Positions 19,478-28,337 of a stretch of DNA of 64,000 nucleotides are shown one piece after another (within the stretch, counting starts at the first letter, position 1; every line of letters starts with the position of its first letter). Position numbers and translations under genes: made by a program. The notes under the pieces were generated by a model. That model did no database searches and had not been told where the DNA came from. It worked only from the letters and a program-made list of their open reading frames with translations. This stretch comes from Mycobacterium sp. MFM001. Its GTDB lineage: Bacteria; Actinomycetota; Actinomycetes; Mycobacteriales; Mycobacteriaceae. The stretch lies in contig NZ_BFAB01000011.1 of NCBI RefSeq assembly GCF_003402475.1, positions 62,001 to 126,000 on the forward strand, in the 5' to 3' direction.

Positions 19478-20158
19478 TTATGCGGGTGAGCTCGGCGCGG
19501 CCCCGACGTCCTCGAGCACCTGCTGCGAGGTGACCCGCCAGGACACCGCCGCGGGCAGGTCACCCCACGTGCTGTTGAATATCCCGACGATCCGGGCCGG
19601 CCCGGGGCCGCCCAAATACACGGGTCCGCCCGAATCGCCCCTCTGGGTGACCACGCCGTTGCCCATCGTGAACCAGCCGTTGTTGACGCTTTCGACGGTC
19701 CCGCAGCTTTCGCCGGTGACCACCCCGAAGTGGCAGACGGGGTCGCCGGGCTTGACCGTCAGACCCGGATCGGACTGCAGCGGGCGTCCGTCGGGCAGCA
19801 CGTTGTTCGCCGCGACGTCGCCGGCCAGCACGATCGACTCGTAATCGGTGATTTGCTGGTCGGTGGCCACCGTCGAGCCGTTCGGCGTGTTGTCCCGGAA
19901 CGTCGCGAGATTACCGATGACGTGGTTGTCCTTGTCGGTCACCACCGGACCGTCCCCGCGGCAATGTCCGGCCGTGAACGCGATGTGGTACGCGGGGTCG
20001 ACATAGCCCAGCGTGCACAGGTGATTGCCCTGGTGGATCTCCATCCCCGGGAACACCGCTACCGGCTCGGCGTGGGCCACCATCGGCGGCAATCCGGCCG
20101 CCAGCACAGCGGCGGTGAGCATCGCGGCAAACGCATGGCAGCGCACCGTCGACTCCAA
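19478..20158 (-). CDS. Exported trypsin-like serine protease (Rv1815-like)
   Basis: 226 residues with an N-terminal signal peptide of about 30 residues (AAMLTAAVLAAGLPPMVAHA, cleavage near AHA-E). The chymotrypsin fold is shown by FTAGHC (His 65) and RGDSGGPV (Ser 176); Asp 105 in ITDYESIVL is the likely third member. Four cysteines in pairs suggest disulfides, consistent with export. The substrate is unknown. The gene follows Rv1814-like and precedes the TetR gene as in M. tuberculosis. Confidence 0.9.
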   Translation of the reverse strand: MESTVRCHAFAAMLTAAVLAAGLPPMVAHAEPVAVFPGMEIHQGNHLCTLGYVDPAYHIAFTAGHCRGDGPVVTDKDNHVIGNLATFRDNTPNGSTVATDQQITDYESIVLAGDVAANNVLPDGRPLQSDPGLTVKPGDPVCHFGVVTGESCGTVESVNNGWFTMGNGVVTQRGDSGGPVYLGGPGPARIVGIFNSTWGDLPAAVSWRVTSQQVLEDVGAAPSSPA

Positions 20159-20287
20159 TCCGTCGGGGCCGACATGGTGCCGGCCGGCTGGTGAGGTTAT
20201 CGACGCACCGCTTCCAAACGTTAGCGACGGACGGCGCGGCGGCCCGTCCGGTCGGGGAAGAACCGCCGCGCTCGCCGTCGGCTGCGG

Positions 20288-20881
20288 TCAGGGAATGGTC
20301 AGCACCTGTCCGGGCTGGATCAGGTCGGGGTTGGAGATCCCGCTGGCGTCGGCGATCGCCTGGTATTTGCTGCCGTCGCCGTAGAAACGCTCGGCGATGG
20401 CCCACAGCGTGTCGCCGGACTCCACGGTGTAGGTCCGCGCAGCCGGCTCGGGCTCCGGGGCGGGTTCGGGTTCCGGCGCCGGAGCCGGGATGGGCTCTTC
20501 GGCGGCGGGTGTCACTTGAGCGGCTTCGGGCTCCGGTGGCGGCGGCGCGTCGGTCTCGGTCTTGGTCGACCAGGCCGCCTGGTCGCCGGAGTAGAGCACC
20601 AGGTTGCGGTCGTCCTGCAGAACGAGCTTGACGTTCTTCTTGCCCTTGGTGTTGCTGGCCCACACCGGTTTGTCGGCGGTGTAGACAACGAAGTTGCCAT
20701 CTCGCTGCACCTCGGCGCGCACCACGTCCTGGCCATTGGTACCCGTCGACCAGATCGCCTTGCCGCGCGACGCCAGCACCAGGTTGCCGTCGTCCTGCAA
20801 GGTCAGCGTGTAGGCACCGTTGCTCGAAGTGAGCGATTCTCCCTTAACGAGCTTTTGTCCTTCGGTGAGCGTGTCTCCCAC
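20288..20881 (-). CDS. Bulb-type mannose-binding lectin domain fused to LysM
   Basis: 197 residues without a clear signal peptide. Residues 1-110 form a B-lectin (GNA-type) domain with three QxDxNxVxY-like repeats: LQDDGNLVLASRG, VQRDGNFVVYTAD and LQDDRNLVLYSGD. The first repeat has Ala in place of Tyr, so one mannose site may be weak. A Pro/Glu linker (EPEPAPEPEPA) leads to a C-terminal LysM domain (YTVESGDTLWAIAERFYGD to QPGQVLTIP), which binds peptidoglycan-type glycans. It resembles the M. smegmatis mannose-specific lectin family. Confidence 0.93.
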   Translation of the reverse strand: MGDTLTEGQKLVKGESLTSSNGAYTLTLQDDGNLVLASRGKAIWSTGTNGQDVVRAEVQRDGNFVVYTADKPVWASNTKGKKNVKLVLQDDRNLVLYSGDQAAWSTKTETDAPPPPEPEAAQVTPAAEEPIPAPAPEPEPAPEPEPAARTYTVESGDTLWAIAERFYGDGSKYQAIADASGISNPDLIQPGQVLTIP

Positions 20882-20974
20882 GGCATTCCCTTCTCGTCGT
20901 CGCGGTCCGGCCGAGGTTCGACCGGGCCTCGTCGCATGTGCACGACGTGCCAGAGCTTACTGATCTTGCTTTTG

Positions 20975-21937
20975 CTACGGGCGGTTTCGGCTCGCCGCAA
21001 TCGCAACCTTTGGTCGAACACCGGGTGAACACGCCGGCTCCCAACCCGGTGGCCCGAACACATAACCCAGCCGATCACGCAGCCTAGTCGCCGTCCGGAA
21101 ATCGCGCGCTATCGCGAGATATTCGTGTGTCTGCAGTGTCCAGATGTTGAACGTGTCGACTTGCTTGGTCAGCCCGTAGTGCGGGCGGAACATCTCCGCG
21201 CAGAAGCTGCCGAAGAGCCGGTCCCAGATGATCAGAATCCCGCCGTAGTTCTTGTCCAGGTACTCCGGATCCATTCCGTGATGCACCCGATGATGCGACG
21301 GGGTGTTGAACACGAATTCGAAAGGCCGCCACATCCGGTCGATTCGCTCGGTATGCACCCAGAACTGGTAGATCAGGTTGACCGAAAAGCTGACGAAAAC
21401 CATCCAGGGCGGAATACCCAACAGCGGCAACGGAATCCACATCAGGATCTCACCGCTGTTGTTCCATTTCTGGCGTAGCGCGGTGGCGAAGTTGAAGTAC
21501 TGGCTGGAATGGTGCGCCTGATGGGTGGCCCAGATCAGCCGGACCCGATGGGCGATGCGGTGATAGCAGTAGTAGAGCAGGTCGACGCCGAGGATCGCGA
21601 TGACCCAGGTGTACCAGCGGGTCGCCGACAAATGCCAGGGCGCAACATACGTGTAGATCGCGGCATAACCGAGCAGGGCCACGAACTTCCACCCGGCCGT
21701 GGTGGCCACCGACACCAGCCCCATTGAGATGCTCGCCCACGAATCGCGGGTGAGGTAGGCGCCGGACGCGGGTCGGTCAGCTCGTTCGATCTGCTCGAGT
21801 TTGCGTGCCGCCGTCCACTCGAGGATCAGCAGCAGCAGGAAAAACGGAATCGCGAACAGCACCGGGTCGCGCATCTGCTCGGGCAGCACGGACAGGAAAT
21901 CCGCGATCGCATTCACAGCCCACACTGTATGCCCCAC
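20975..21937 (-). CDS. erg3: Sterol desaturase/fatty acid hydroxylase family membrane enzyme (Rv1814, Erg3-like)
   Basis: 320 residues with four or so transmembrane helices and the three histidine clusters of the di-iron family: HRIAH, HQAHHSS and HRVHHG. Such enzymes desaturate or hydroxylate lipids at the membrane. The M. tuberculosis homologue is annotated erg3 although mycobacteria do not make ergosterol, so the real lipid substrate is uncertain. The ATG at 21935-21937 is used, but a GTG ten codons on (NAIADFLS) or an internal ATG at MRDPVLF are possible starts. Confidence 0.92.
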   Translation of the reverse strand: MGHTVWAVNAIADFLSVLPEQMRDPVLFAIPFFLLLLILEWTAARKLEQIERADRPASGAYLTRDSWASISMGLVSVATTAGWKFVALLGYAAIYTYVAPWHLSATRWYTWVIAILGVDLLYYCYHRIAHRVRLIWATHQAHHSSQYFNFATALRQKWNNSGEILMWIPLPLLGIPPWMVFVSFSVNLIYQFWVHTERIDRMWRPFEFVFNTPSHHRVHHGMDPEYLDKNYGGILIIWDRLFGSFCAEMFRPHYGLTKQVDTFNIWTLQTHEYLAIARDFRTATRLRDRLGYVFGPPGWEPACSPGVRPKVAIAASRNRP

Positions 21938-21979
21938 TCCCCCTGGCCGACCTGCGCATGGTCCACACTGATCGCTGTT

Positions 21980-22150
21980 GACGTCCTCCCAGACTTAAGT
22001 CCGGGGATTCCAACCCGATCTACCTATTCAGGCAGAGAGCCGAGTTGAGGTTCACAGTTCACAGACCGCCCAGCGGCGAGGTCTCCCTGTGCTGGCACCG
22101 CCCGTCCGGCGGCGATGTTGCGCGCCGCGTTCACGTCGGCATTACACGGC
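21980..22150 (-). ncRNA. Predicted omega-RNA and right end of the TnpB element
   Basis: Downstream of the tnpB stop, the minus strand reads GGAATCCCCGGACTTAAGTC then TGGGAGGACGTCAA, with an imperfect palindrome at 21988-22006. This is the conserved right-end/scaffold hairpin of IS605/IS1341-type elements. In this family the omega-RNA covers the 3' part of tnpB and this hairpin, and the next 16-20 bases (from about 21979 leftwards) act as the guide. The 5' boundary inside tnpB is a guess. Confidence 0.55.
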
Positions 22151-23208
22151 CCCGCTTTGCAAGCCACGCACGCGAAGACCGCTTGGCTCTTGCGGTTTTC
22201 GGGTGCGACGTGCACACAAACAGAGCATCGTTGCGACGTGTATGCAGCCGAGACGCGTTCAATGCGTCCCGCGGCTTTATGGTCGAGCCGGGCGACCAGC
22301 CGACCCCACCCTTGACCTCTGATCGCACGGTTAAGTCCCCGTTTCTGGGCCACGCGAACACCCGGTTGTTCACGGGTGCCGCGCGCGGAGCGAGTCATCG
22401 CGCGCACGTCAAGGTCCTCGACACGGATGGTGTCGAACCGGCGCGCCAGATCAGTCGTGGTCTTCTCGACCCAGTCGCGTCGCCGATCCGTTTCGCGCAC
22501 TTTGAGTTTCGCTATCGCCAGTTTGGTGCGCGCGCGGCGATTGGAGCCATGTTGGGCGCGTGCCAGGCGTTGCTGCAGGCGACGTAGCCGGGCCTGCTCA
22601 CCAGAGGTCGGTCCAGGTGCGTGCAGGAGTTCTCCGGTGGACAGTGCCGCCGAGACCGCCACCCCGCGGTCGATGCCGACCACGCTGCCATTCCCTGGCC
22701 CCGGGATTGGGTCGGGGACGTGCGCGAAGGCCACATGCCAACGGCCGGCCCGGTCCTGCGTAATGCGGTACGACTTGATTTCCGCGGGCATCGCCCGAGT
22801 CCGTCGTAAGCGGACCCATCCGACCTTGGGCACCCATATTCGCCCGTATCGCCGGTTGAGCTTTTCGATATGGCGAGGCTTGACCCCGACCTGGCGGAAG
22901 CCCTCATGCACGCCGGCCTTGCGCCACGTCGGGCGACGATGGGTGCCAGCGAAATAGTTGCGCATGGCTTGGGCGAAGTCACGTAGCGCCTGCTGTTGCA
23001 CTGTCTGCGATCCGGCCGCTAGCCAGTCATATTCGGCGCGGACCTCGGTCAACTGGGCCGATTGCTCGTTATACCCAGGGGCAGGACGCCCTGGTTGCCA
23101 CATCCGCTGCTGCTCGACGGCTAAATTCCATACGAACCGCGCATGCCGGCAATGCTCCAACAACACCGCCTGCTGAGCGGGCGTTGGCAACAATCGGAAC
23201 CGAGACAT
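22024..23208 (-). CDS. tnpB: TnpB RNA-guided nuclease of an IS605/IS1341-type element
   Basis: 394 residues from the ATG at 23206-23208. The RuvC catalytic triad appears complete: Asp180 in VVGIDRG, Glu264 in RVEDLDV and Asp358 in NADVNAARN. A zinc finger is formed by CSVC (328/331) and CVAC (347/350). The N-terminal helix-turn-helix region FRLLPTPAQQAVL is standard. No tnpA transposase is present, so the element cannot move by itself. It lies where Rv1812c-Rv1813c are found in M. tuberculosis, between Rv1814 and mgtC homologues. Confidence 0.93.
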   Translation of the reverse strand: MSRFRLLPTPAQQAVLLEHCRHARFVWNLAVEQQRMWQPGRPAPGYNEQSAQLTEVRAEYDWLAAGSQTVQQQALRDFAQAMRNYFAGTHRRPTWRKAGVHEGFRQVGVKPRHIEKLNRRYGRIWVPKVGWVRLRRTRAMPAEIKSYRITQDRAGRWHVAFAHVPDPIPGPGNGSVVGIDRGVAVSAALSTGELLHAPGPTSGEQARLRRLQQRLARAQHGSNRRARTKLAIAKLKVRETDRRRDWVEKTTTDLARRFDTIRVEDLDVRAMTRSARGTREQPGVRVAQKRGLNRAIRGQGWGRLVARLDHKAAGRIERVSAAYTSQRCSVCVHVAPENRKSQAVFACVACKAGPCNADVNAARNIAAGRAVPAQGDLAAGRSVNCEPQLGSLPE

Positions 23209-23316
23209 ACCTGCAACGTATCCACCGCGACCGACAACCGGCACAACCCGTCGCGTGGATGGCTAACGACGCTCAGCCCTGTACAAATGCCGAGGTTTCT
23301 CGCCAGAGGAGGTCTG

Positions 23317-24225
23317 ATGAACCCCACGCTCAGGCCCACCCTTACCCAGCGGTTGCTCCGCGCCACCGGGGTGCGCAACCGACTGTTTCCCGTCGCAAAG
23401 CTCGACCACTGGGCCGCGCATCCGCGCCCGCCCTACTCGGGATGGCCGTCCAGGCGGGTTCTGAGCAAAATCGGCGTCGAGCGTGCGGATCTCGACGGCC
23501 GCCCGGTGTACGAGGTACGCCCGCGGCTGGCCGGCGACGGCCCGCTCAATGGTCATCTGCTGTATCTGCACGGCGGGGCCTACGTGCTCGACCTGCTGCC
23601 GCGGTTTCACTGGCCGGCGATCGCCGGGCTGGCCAATGCGTTGCGGCGCACCGTGACTGTGCCGATCTACCCGATTGCCCCCGAGCACACCTACCGCGAC
23701 GTGTTCCCGTTCCTGCTGCAGATCTACCGGCGGCTGCTGGACACGCGGCAGCCGAATTCGATTGCGTTCATGGGTGATTCAGCAGGCGGCGGACTGGCGT
23801 TCGCCTTGTGTCACGCGGTGCGCGACGCCGGGTTGCCGCAGCCCAGCGACGCTGTGCTGTTCTCGCCGTGGGTGCACGTCGGGCTGCCCGATCCCGACGT
23901 GCCGGCCGTCGCCGCGATCGACCCGTTGCTCAACCTCGACGACCTGCGTGCCGCGGGAATCCGCTACGCCGGCGGCGATTCGCTGGACAATCCACTGGTC
24001 AGCCCCAGCGTCGGGCCGCTTGCCGGCCTGCCGCAGCTGACGATATTCACCGGGACGCACGATGTGCTCAACCCGGATACCCGCGCCTTCCACGACCGCG
24101 CGACGGCCAACGGCGTCGACATCGGCTGGCACGAACGCCCGGGCGCGGTGCATATGTGGGCGTTTCTGCCCGGGCGGCGCGCGGCCGACGCGCTGGCCGA
24201 GGTCGGCCGGGTGCTCGGCCGCTAA
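23317..24225 (+). CDS. HSL-family alpha/beta hydrolase (lipase/esterase, LipR-like)
   Basis: 302 residues with ATG at 23317 after AGAGGAGG. Hormone-sensitive-lipase features: the oxyanion motif YLHGGAYVLD, the nucleophile elbow GDSAGGG, and Asp/His towards the end (GTHDVLNPDT, GAVHMWAF). There is no signal peptide. It probably hydrolyses short acyl esters; the natural substrate is unknown. It converges with mgtC, overlapping it by 4 bp at the 3' ends, and diverges from tnpB. Confidence 0.92.
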   Translation: MNPTLRPTLTQRLLRATGVRNRLFPVAKLDHWAAHPRPPYSGWPSRRVLSKIGVERADLDGRPVYEVRPRLAGDGPLNGHLLYLHGGAYVLDLLPRFHWPAIAGLANALRRTVTVPIYPIAPEHTYRDVFPFLLQIYRRLLDTRQPNSIAFMGDSAGGGLAFALCHAVRDAGLPQPSDAVLFSPWVHVGLPDPDVPAVAAIDPLLNLDDLRAAGIRYAGGDSLDNPLVSPSVGPLAGLPQLTIFTGTHDVLNPDTRAFHDRATANGVDIGWHERPGAVHMWAFLPGRRAADALAEVGRVLGR

Positions 24226-24950
24226 TTCGATTGCGCCGCAGGCGGCATCGGCTCGCTCTGGTCGCCGGCATACCAGTGCACCGCGTAGACGCCCGGCTGT
24301 AGCGACAATTCGGCGACGAGTTGCTCGAGCCGCGACGGCGCGTGGCCGTCGGCCAGCAGATAAGCGGTCAGCGTGATGTTGTCGTCGGCGGCACGCCCGG
24401 TGTGAATCCCGCGCAGCGTGAGATCGTTGCTGCTGGTGCGCTGCACGATCTGGGCGCGGGCATACTTCTCCGACTTGCGGCGACAGACCAGCTGAAGCTG
24501 ATAAGGCTGCTGGTCTTCGTCTTGCTCGACGACATTGTCGCGGTCGATCAGGTGCCCGAGCGGGCGGCCCAGCAGGTGGATGCCCACGATGGTGCCGGTG
24601 GCGATCAGGGCGAACAACAGGTGTCCGGCGGCGGCCAGCACGCCAACCGCGGCCGAACACCACAGTGTCGCAGCGGTATTGAGCCCCTGCACGTTGAACC
24701 CGTGGCGCAGGATGACGCCGCCGCCGAGGAAGCCGACGCCCGACACCACATAGGACGCGACGCGGGTGGGGCTGGTGTCGTTGGTGGCGACGGCGTAGAG
24801 CACGAACAAGGTCGATCCGGTGGCCACCAGCGCATTGGTCCGCAGTCCGGCCATCCGCGCCCGCCACTGGCGTTCAAGCCCGATCAGTGCGCCGCACCCC
24901 ACGCCCACGGCCAGCCGCAGCGCGAAATCGGCGATGCTCAGCGTCTGCAT
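24222..24950 (-). CDS. mgtC: MgtC, virulence-associated membrane protein
   Basis: 242 residues. The N-terminal half has four or five transmembrane helices with the MgtC motifs GCGALIGLERQWRARMAGLRT and GVGFLGGGVILR. The C-terminal half is the ACT-like cytosolic domain, ending LVAELSLQPGVYAVHW. MgtC is needed for growth in low Mg2+ and in macrophages. It follows a PPE gene by 76 bp on the same strand, as in the M. tuberculosis PE20-mgtC region. No riboswitch lies directly upstream, so any Mg2+ control would come from elsewhere. Confidence 0.94.
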   Translation of the reverse strand: MQTLSIADFALRLAVGVGCGALIGLERQWRARMAGLRTNALVATGSTLFVLYAVATNDTSPTRVASYVVSGVGFLGGGVILRHGFNVQGLNTAATLWCSAAVGVLAAAGHLLFALIATGTIVGIHLLGRPLGHLIDRDNVVEQDEDQQPYQLQLVCRRKSEKYARAQIVQRTSSNDLTLRGIHTGRAADDNITLTAYLLADGHAPSRLEQLVAELSLQPGVYAVHWYAGDQSEPMPPAAQSN

Positions 24951-25026
24951 TACCCGGCTCCCCTGTCGTGTCGGCCGTCCCGCTCTAGTGTGGACGACTC
25001 CGACGACAACGGCGCGCCGACGACGG

Positions 25027-26394
25027 CTAGATCGGCTGTGATGTGGGCGGCTTGCCCTTCTTCACATGCACCGCGTGCACGCCGGGCTTCGTCGACAACT
25101 GCGCGAGCAGACTCTCCAGCTGAGCCTCGTTGGTGTGCCAGTGCTGCACCGACTCCGGCGCCTGAGACATCTCGGCAAGGACACGCTTGAGCTTCTCGGG
25201 GGTTTTCTTGTCGTTCTCCGACGTCGGGCGGCCGACTTTGCCGACCGGTCCGCTGACCGCTTTCGGAGCCGCCGCCCCGACGGCGCTGCCCGCCATGCCG
25301 GCCAGCGCCAGCTGGCTGAACAGGCCACCCGTGCCCTCGGCGACGACGGCCGGAGCCGCGCCCAGGCCGGTGCCCTGCAAGACGCTGGCGGCCAGCCGGA
25401 TCGTCGGGGTGGCCGCGGCCCAGCTGGGCGGCACCGACAGCGCTCCGACGAAGCCCGCCTCGCCGACGCCCGCCGAGACCGTAGAGGCGGCCGCACCTGC
25501 AGCGACGCCGGCGACGGACGTCGTCGAACCCAGACCCGCCGCCAGCGACCCCGATGCCGCGGCGGCCGCGGCCGCCGCCCCGGACTGGACCGCCCTGACG
25601 CCGGCGACCAGGCCGAAGATGATGGTGATCAGCACGTCGTTGGCGGGCAACATCAACTTGGGGATTGCCTCGATATAGGCGCTGAGCTGCGAGAACGACG
25701 GCGCGGCCGGGGCCGCGGGCGCTGCGGGCGCCGCCATGCTCTGCAGTGCCTGGGGCACGGTGGTGACGACGTGCGAGAGCGCGGACTGGGCGTGAGTGCC
25801 CGCAGCCGAGCCGGCGGCCTGGCCGGCGGCAGCGGCCTGGGCGGCCAACCCGCCGGGGTTGGTGGTCTGCGGTGCTGCGCTGAACGGCGTCACCCGTGAG
25901 GCGGCCGCCGACTGCCCGGCGTAGCTGTACATCGCGGCGGCATCCTGGGCCCACATTTCGCTGTACTGCGCCTCGGTCGCAGCGATCGCCACGGTGTTCT
26001 GCCCGAAAAGGTTGGTCGCGACCAGCGACGCGAGCTGGCTGCGGTTGGCCGCGATCACCGGCGGCGGCACCATCGCGGCGAACGCGGTCTCATACGCCGC
26101 CGCCGCCGCCCTCGCCTGCATGGCGGTCTGCTCGGCCTGGGCCGCGGTGGCGTTCATCCACGCGGCGTACGGTGCGGCCGCGGCCGCCATCGCGGCCGAC
26201 GACGGGCCCTGCCAGGCTTGACCAGTCAGCCCGGTGACCGTCGAGCCGTAAGCCGTTGCGGCGGAACGTAATTCTGCGGCCAGCCCGTCCCAGGCGGCCG
26301 CCGCGGCCACCATCGAACCTGCCCCTGGACCGGCGTAGATGCGTGCCGAGTTGACCTCCGGCGTCAGTGCTCCGAAATCTAATGGGACGGTCAT
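25027..26394 (-). CDS. PPE-family protein with MgtC-like C-terminal tail
   Basis: 455 residues. Residues 1-180 are a PPE domain (LDFGALTPEVNSARIYAGPG, WQGPSSAAM, PPVIAANRSQLASL, EMWAQDAAAMYSYAG). The SVP motif GALSVPPSWAAATP places it in the ESX-5-exported PPE-SVP group. The last 55 residues are unusual: a helix-rich segment PEKLKRVLAEMSQAPESVQH and then LLAQLSTKPGVHAVHVKKG, resembling the end of MgtC encoded 76 bp further on. The ATG at 26392-26394 overlaps the previous PPE stop as ATGA. Confidence 0.93.
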   Translation of the reverse strand: MTVPLDFGALTPEVNSARIYAGPGAGSMVAAAAAWDGLAAELRSAATAYGSTVTGLTGQAWQGPSSAAMAAAAAPYAAWMNATAAQAEQTAMQARAAAAAYETAFAAMVPPPVIAANRSQLASLVATNLFGQNTVAIAATEAQYSEMWAQDAAAMYSYAGQSAAASRVTPFSAAPQTTNPGGLAAQAAAAGQAAGSAAGTHAQSALSHVVTTVPQALQSMAAPAAPAAPAAPSFSQLSAYIEAIPKLMLPANDVLITIIFGLVAGVRAVQSGAAAAAAAASGSLAAGLGSTTSVAGVAAGAAASTVSAGVGEAGFVGALSVPPSWAAATPTIRLAASVLQGTGLGAAPAVVAEGTGGLFSQLALAGMAGSAVGAAAPKAVSGPVGKVGRPTSENDKKTPEKLKRVLAEMSQAPESVQHWHTNEAQLESLLAQLSTKPGVHAVHVKKGKPPTSQPI

Positions 26395-27626
26395 TCGTCC
26401 AACTCCGGTATCACGATGATGGTCGCCGTCGTGGCGGTCTCGACGCCACCCACGGAGCCGGCAGCGCCGCCGCCCACGGAGCGGGCGACGCTGCCGCCGG
26501 TGCCGGCCACCGCCCGCCCGGCGAGGCTCGATAGGGCCATCTGGCTGAACAGGCTGCCGGAGCCGTCGGCCATGACTGCCGGCGCGGCTTCGAGGCTGGC
26601 GGTCGGCAGCACGAACGCCGCCGGCCGGATCGCCGGCGCGGCGCTGGCCCACCCCGGTGGCACCGCCAGTTTGCCGACCAGCCCGGCGCGCCCAAGTCCC
26701 GCCGAAACTGACGGCATGACACCGGAGCTGCCCACCGCATGGGTGCCCGCACCGAGTTCGCCGGCCAGCAGTCCGCCACTGGCCGCCCCGGGCGAGGCCT
26801 TGGCGAGCGCTCCGGAGAGATTCTCCCCGGCCATCGGCAGCAGGACGTTCTGGAAGGCCAGCAGATAGGGCACGCCGGCAACCGGGAAATACGACAGGGG
26901 CGATGTCGGCCCCGTGATGAAGTCCAGGAACGACGTGACCGGATCCTGCGCCGGCGCCGCCGCCGCCGCCATCGGCGAGGTGAGGTTCTGCAGCGCCTGC
27001 GGCGTAGCCGTAACCAGTTGGGAGAGCGTCGATTGCGTGTTTGCGCCCGCGGTGGCCGCGGCTTTGGCAACTGCCGCGGACTGGGTGGCCATGCCCGCCG
27101 CGTTGGTGGTGTGCGGCGGCGGGGTGAACGGCGACAGCTGGCTGGCGGCCGCCGACGAGCCGGCGTAGCCATACATCGCGGCGGCGTCCTGCGCCCACAT
27201 CTCGGCGTAGTGGAACTCGGTGGCGGCAATGGCCGGGGTGTTCTGGCCCAGGACGTTGGTCGCGATCAGCGACGCGAGCAGGCTGCGGTTGGCGGCGATC
27301 ACCGGCGGCGGCACGGTGGCCGCGAACGCCGTCTCATAGGCGGCCACCGCAGCCCTGGCCTGGTTGGCGGTCTGCTCGGCCTGCGCCGCACTGGCGCTCA
27401 TCCACGACACGTACGGCGCAACCGCCGCCGCCATCGATGCCGCCGTCGGGCCGTGCCACGAACCGCTGACCAGACCCTCGACGATCGACTGGTAAGCCGA
27501 CGCCGTCGTGCTCAATTCGGCGGCCAGCGCGTCCCAGGCAGCGGCGGCGGCCACCAGCGGGCCTGCTCCCGGACCGGCGTACATGCGCGCGGAGTTGATC
27601 TCCGGCATCAATGCTCCGAAATCCAT
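26391..27626 (-). CDS. PPE-family protein ending in TIIVIPELDE
   Basis: 411 residues with a full PPE domain (MDFGALMPEINSARMYAGPG to AEMWAQDAAAMYGYAG) and an SVP-like motif in the form GKLAVPPGWASAAP. The C-terminus TTATIIVIPELDE is shared with the PPE protein at 29797 and not with other PPEs here. Stop and start codons overlap with the next PPE gene (ATGA). No PE gene precedes it; the 351 bp upstream contain none. Confidence 0.93.
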   Translation of the reverse strand: MDFGALMPEINSARMYAGPGAGPLVAAAAAWDALAAELSTTASAYQSIVEGLVSGSWHGPTAASMAAAVAPYVSWMSASAAQAEQTANQARAAVAAYETAFAATVPPPVIAANRSLLASLIATNVLGQNTPAIAATEFHYAEMWAQDAAAMYGYAGSSAAASQLSPFTPPPHTTNAAGMATQSAAVAKAAATAGANTQSTLSQLVTATPQALQNLTSPMAAAAAPAQDPVTSFLDFITGPTSPLSYFPVAGVPYLLAFQNVLLPMAGENLSGALAKASPGAASGGLLAGELGAGTHAVGSSGVMPSVSAGLGRAGLVGKLAVPPGWASAAPAIRPAAFVLPTASLEAAPAVMADGSGSLFSQMALSSLAGRAVAGTGGSVARSVGGGAAGSVGGVETATTATIIVIPELDE

Positions 27627-27977
27627 CGCTGCGTCCCTTCACTGACCCGGACGTGATCGCGGCCACAATACCGGCCGATACGCTGACCGCATACCTAGCG
27701 ACAACGTTGGGCACGCGGCTCTCCCCTGTGGGTGATTATGAAGGTTCGCCAAGCAGAGGGCCCTGGGAAATCCCAAGAAGAATGCTGGCAAAAAGCTGTG
27801 AATGGGTTTCTGGCCGTGGCCGCGTATCTACCAACCGGCAGGTTTGCGCAGCACGCCGCGGTGTTGCCCACCAGGACGAGGCGACCGACCAGTGCAGTCG
27901 CAGTCACGCGCACCGCCACCGTCGAACGTCGAGCGGCGCGTCGCCGCCGCGACCGGGAGTGAGAAACGCTTAGTGCG
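27627..27977. other. Intergenic region, nothing recognised
   Basis: 351 bp between a DUF732 gene and a PPE gene. Small open frames exist on both strands but none has a ribosome-binding site plus recognisable protein features. No M-box, Pho-like repeat or PE remnant is seen. Confidence 0.5.
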
Positions 27978-28298
27978 TCAGCCCTTTGAGAGTTGTTGCG
28001 GGCAATAGTATTTCGCTGAAAGCATGGCGAAGTCGGATGCGTCCTCCATGGTGAATCCCGGATTGTGGGTTTTCACGTCGTGAACCAACTCCAGACCGGA
28101 TTCGCCGTTATTCAGGCAGCCGCACACCGCTTTTCCGGCGCCGACGGCTCCGGCTGGGTTCGGATAGCGGATGCCGACTTGTTGCAGTGCAGCCAGGAAG
28201 CCGGCGTCGTCGCCACCGTCGTCACCAGGATTTCCGTATGCCGGCGCGGCGAAGCCGAGAGCGGCAGAAACACCGAGTACGACAAGTAGTGCCTTCAT
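27978..28298 (-). CDS. Secreted DUF732 protein (Rv1810-like)
   Basis: 106 residues with a signal peptide (MKALLVVLGVSAALGFAAPAYG) and a DUF732 domain: DDAGFLAALQQVGIRYPNP, AGKAVCGCLNNG and a final YYCPQQ, with cysteines suited to a disulfide. The function of the family is unknown; it is mycobacteria-specific and exported. It follows a PPE gene by 39 bp, and the homologue Rv1810 follows PPE33 in M. tuberculosis, so co-expression is likely. Confidence 0.9.
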   Translation of the reverse strand: MKALLVVLGVSAALGFAAPAYGNPGDDGGDDAGFLAALQQVGIRYPNPAGAVGAGKAVCGCLNNGESGLELVHDVKTHNPGFTMEDASDFAMLSAKYYCPQQLSKG

Positions 28299-28337
28299 GA
28301 CTCATCCTTTCGTGCCGACGGAGTCGGTGACTGCCTG

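Noticed and set aside
22024..23208. Possible domesticated TnpB lacking nuclease function
   Set aside because: All three catalytic acidic residues and the zinc-finger cysteines are present, so loss of nuclease activity is not supported.
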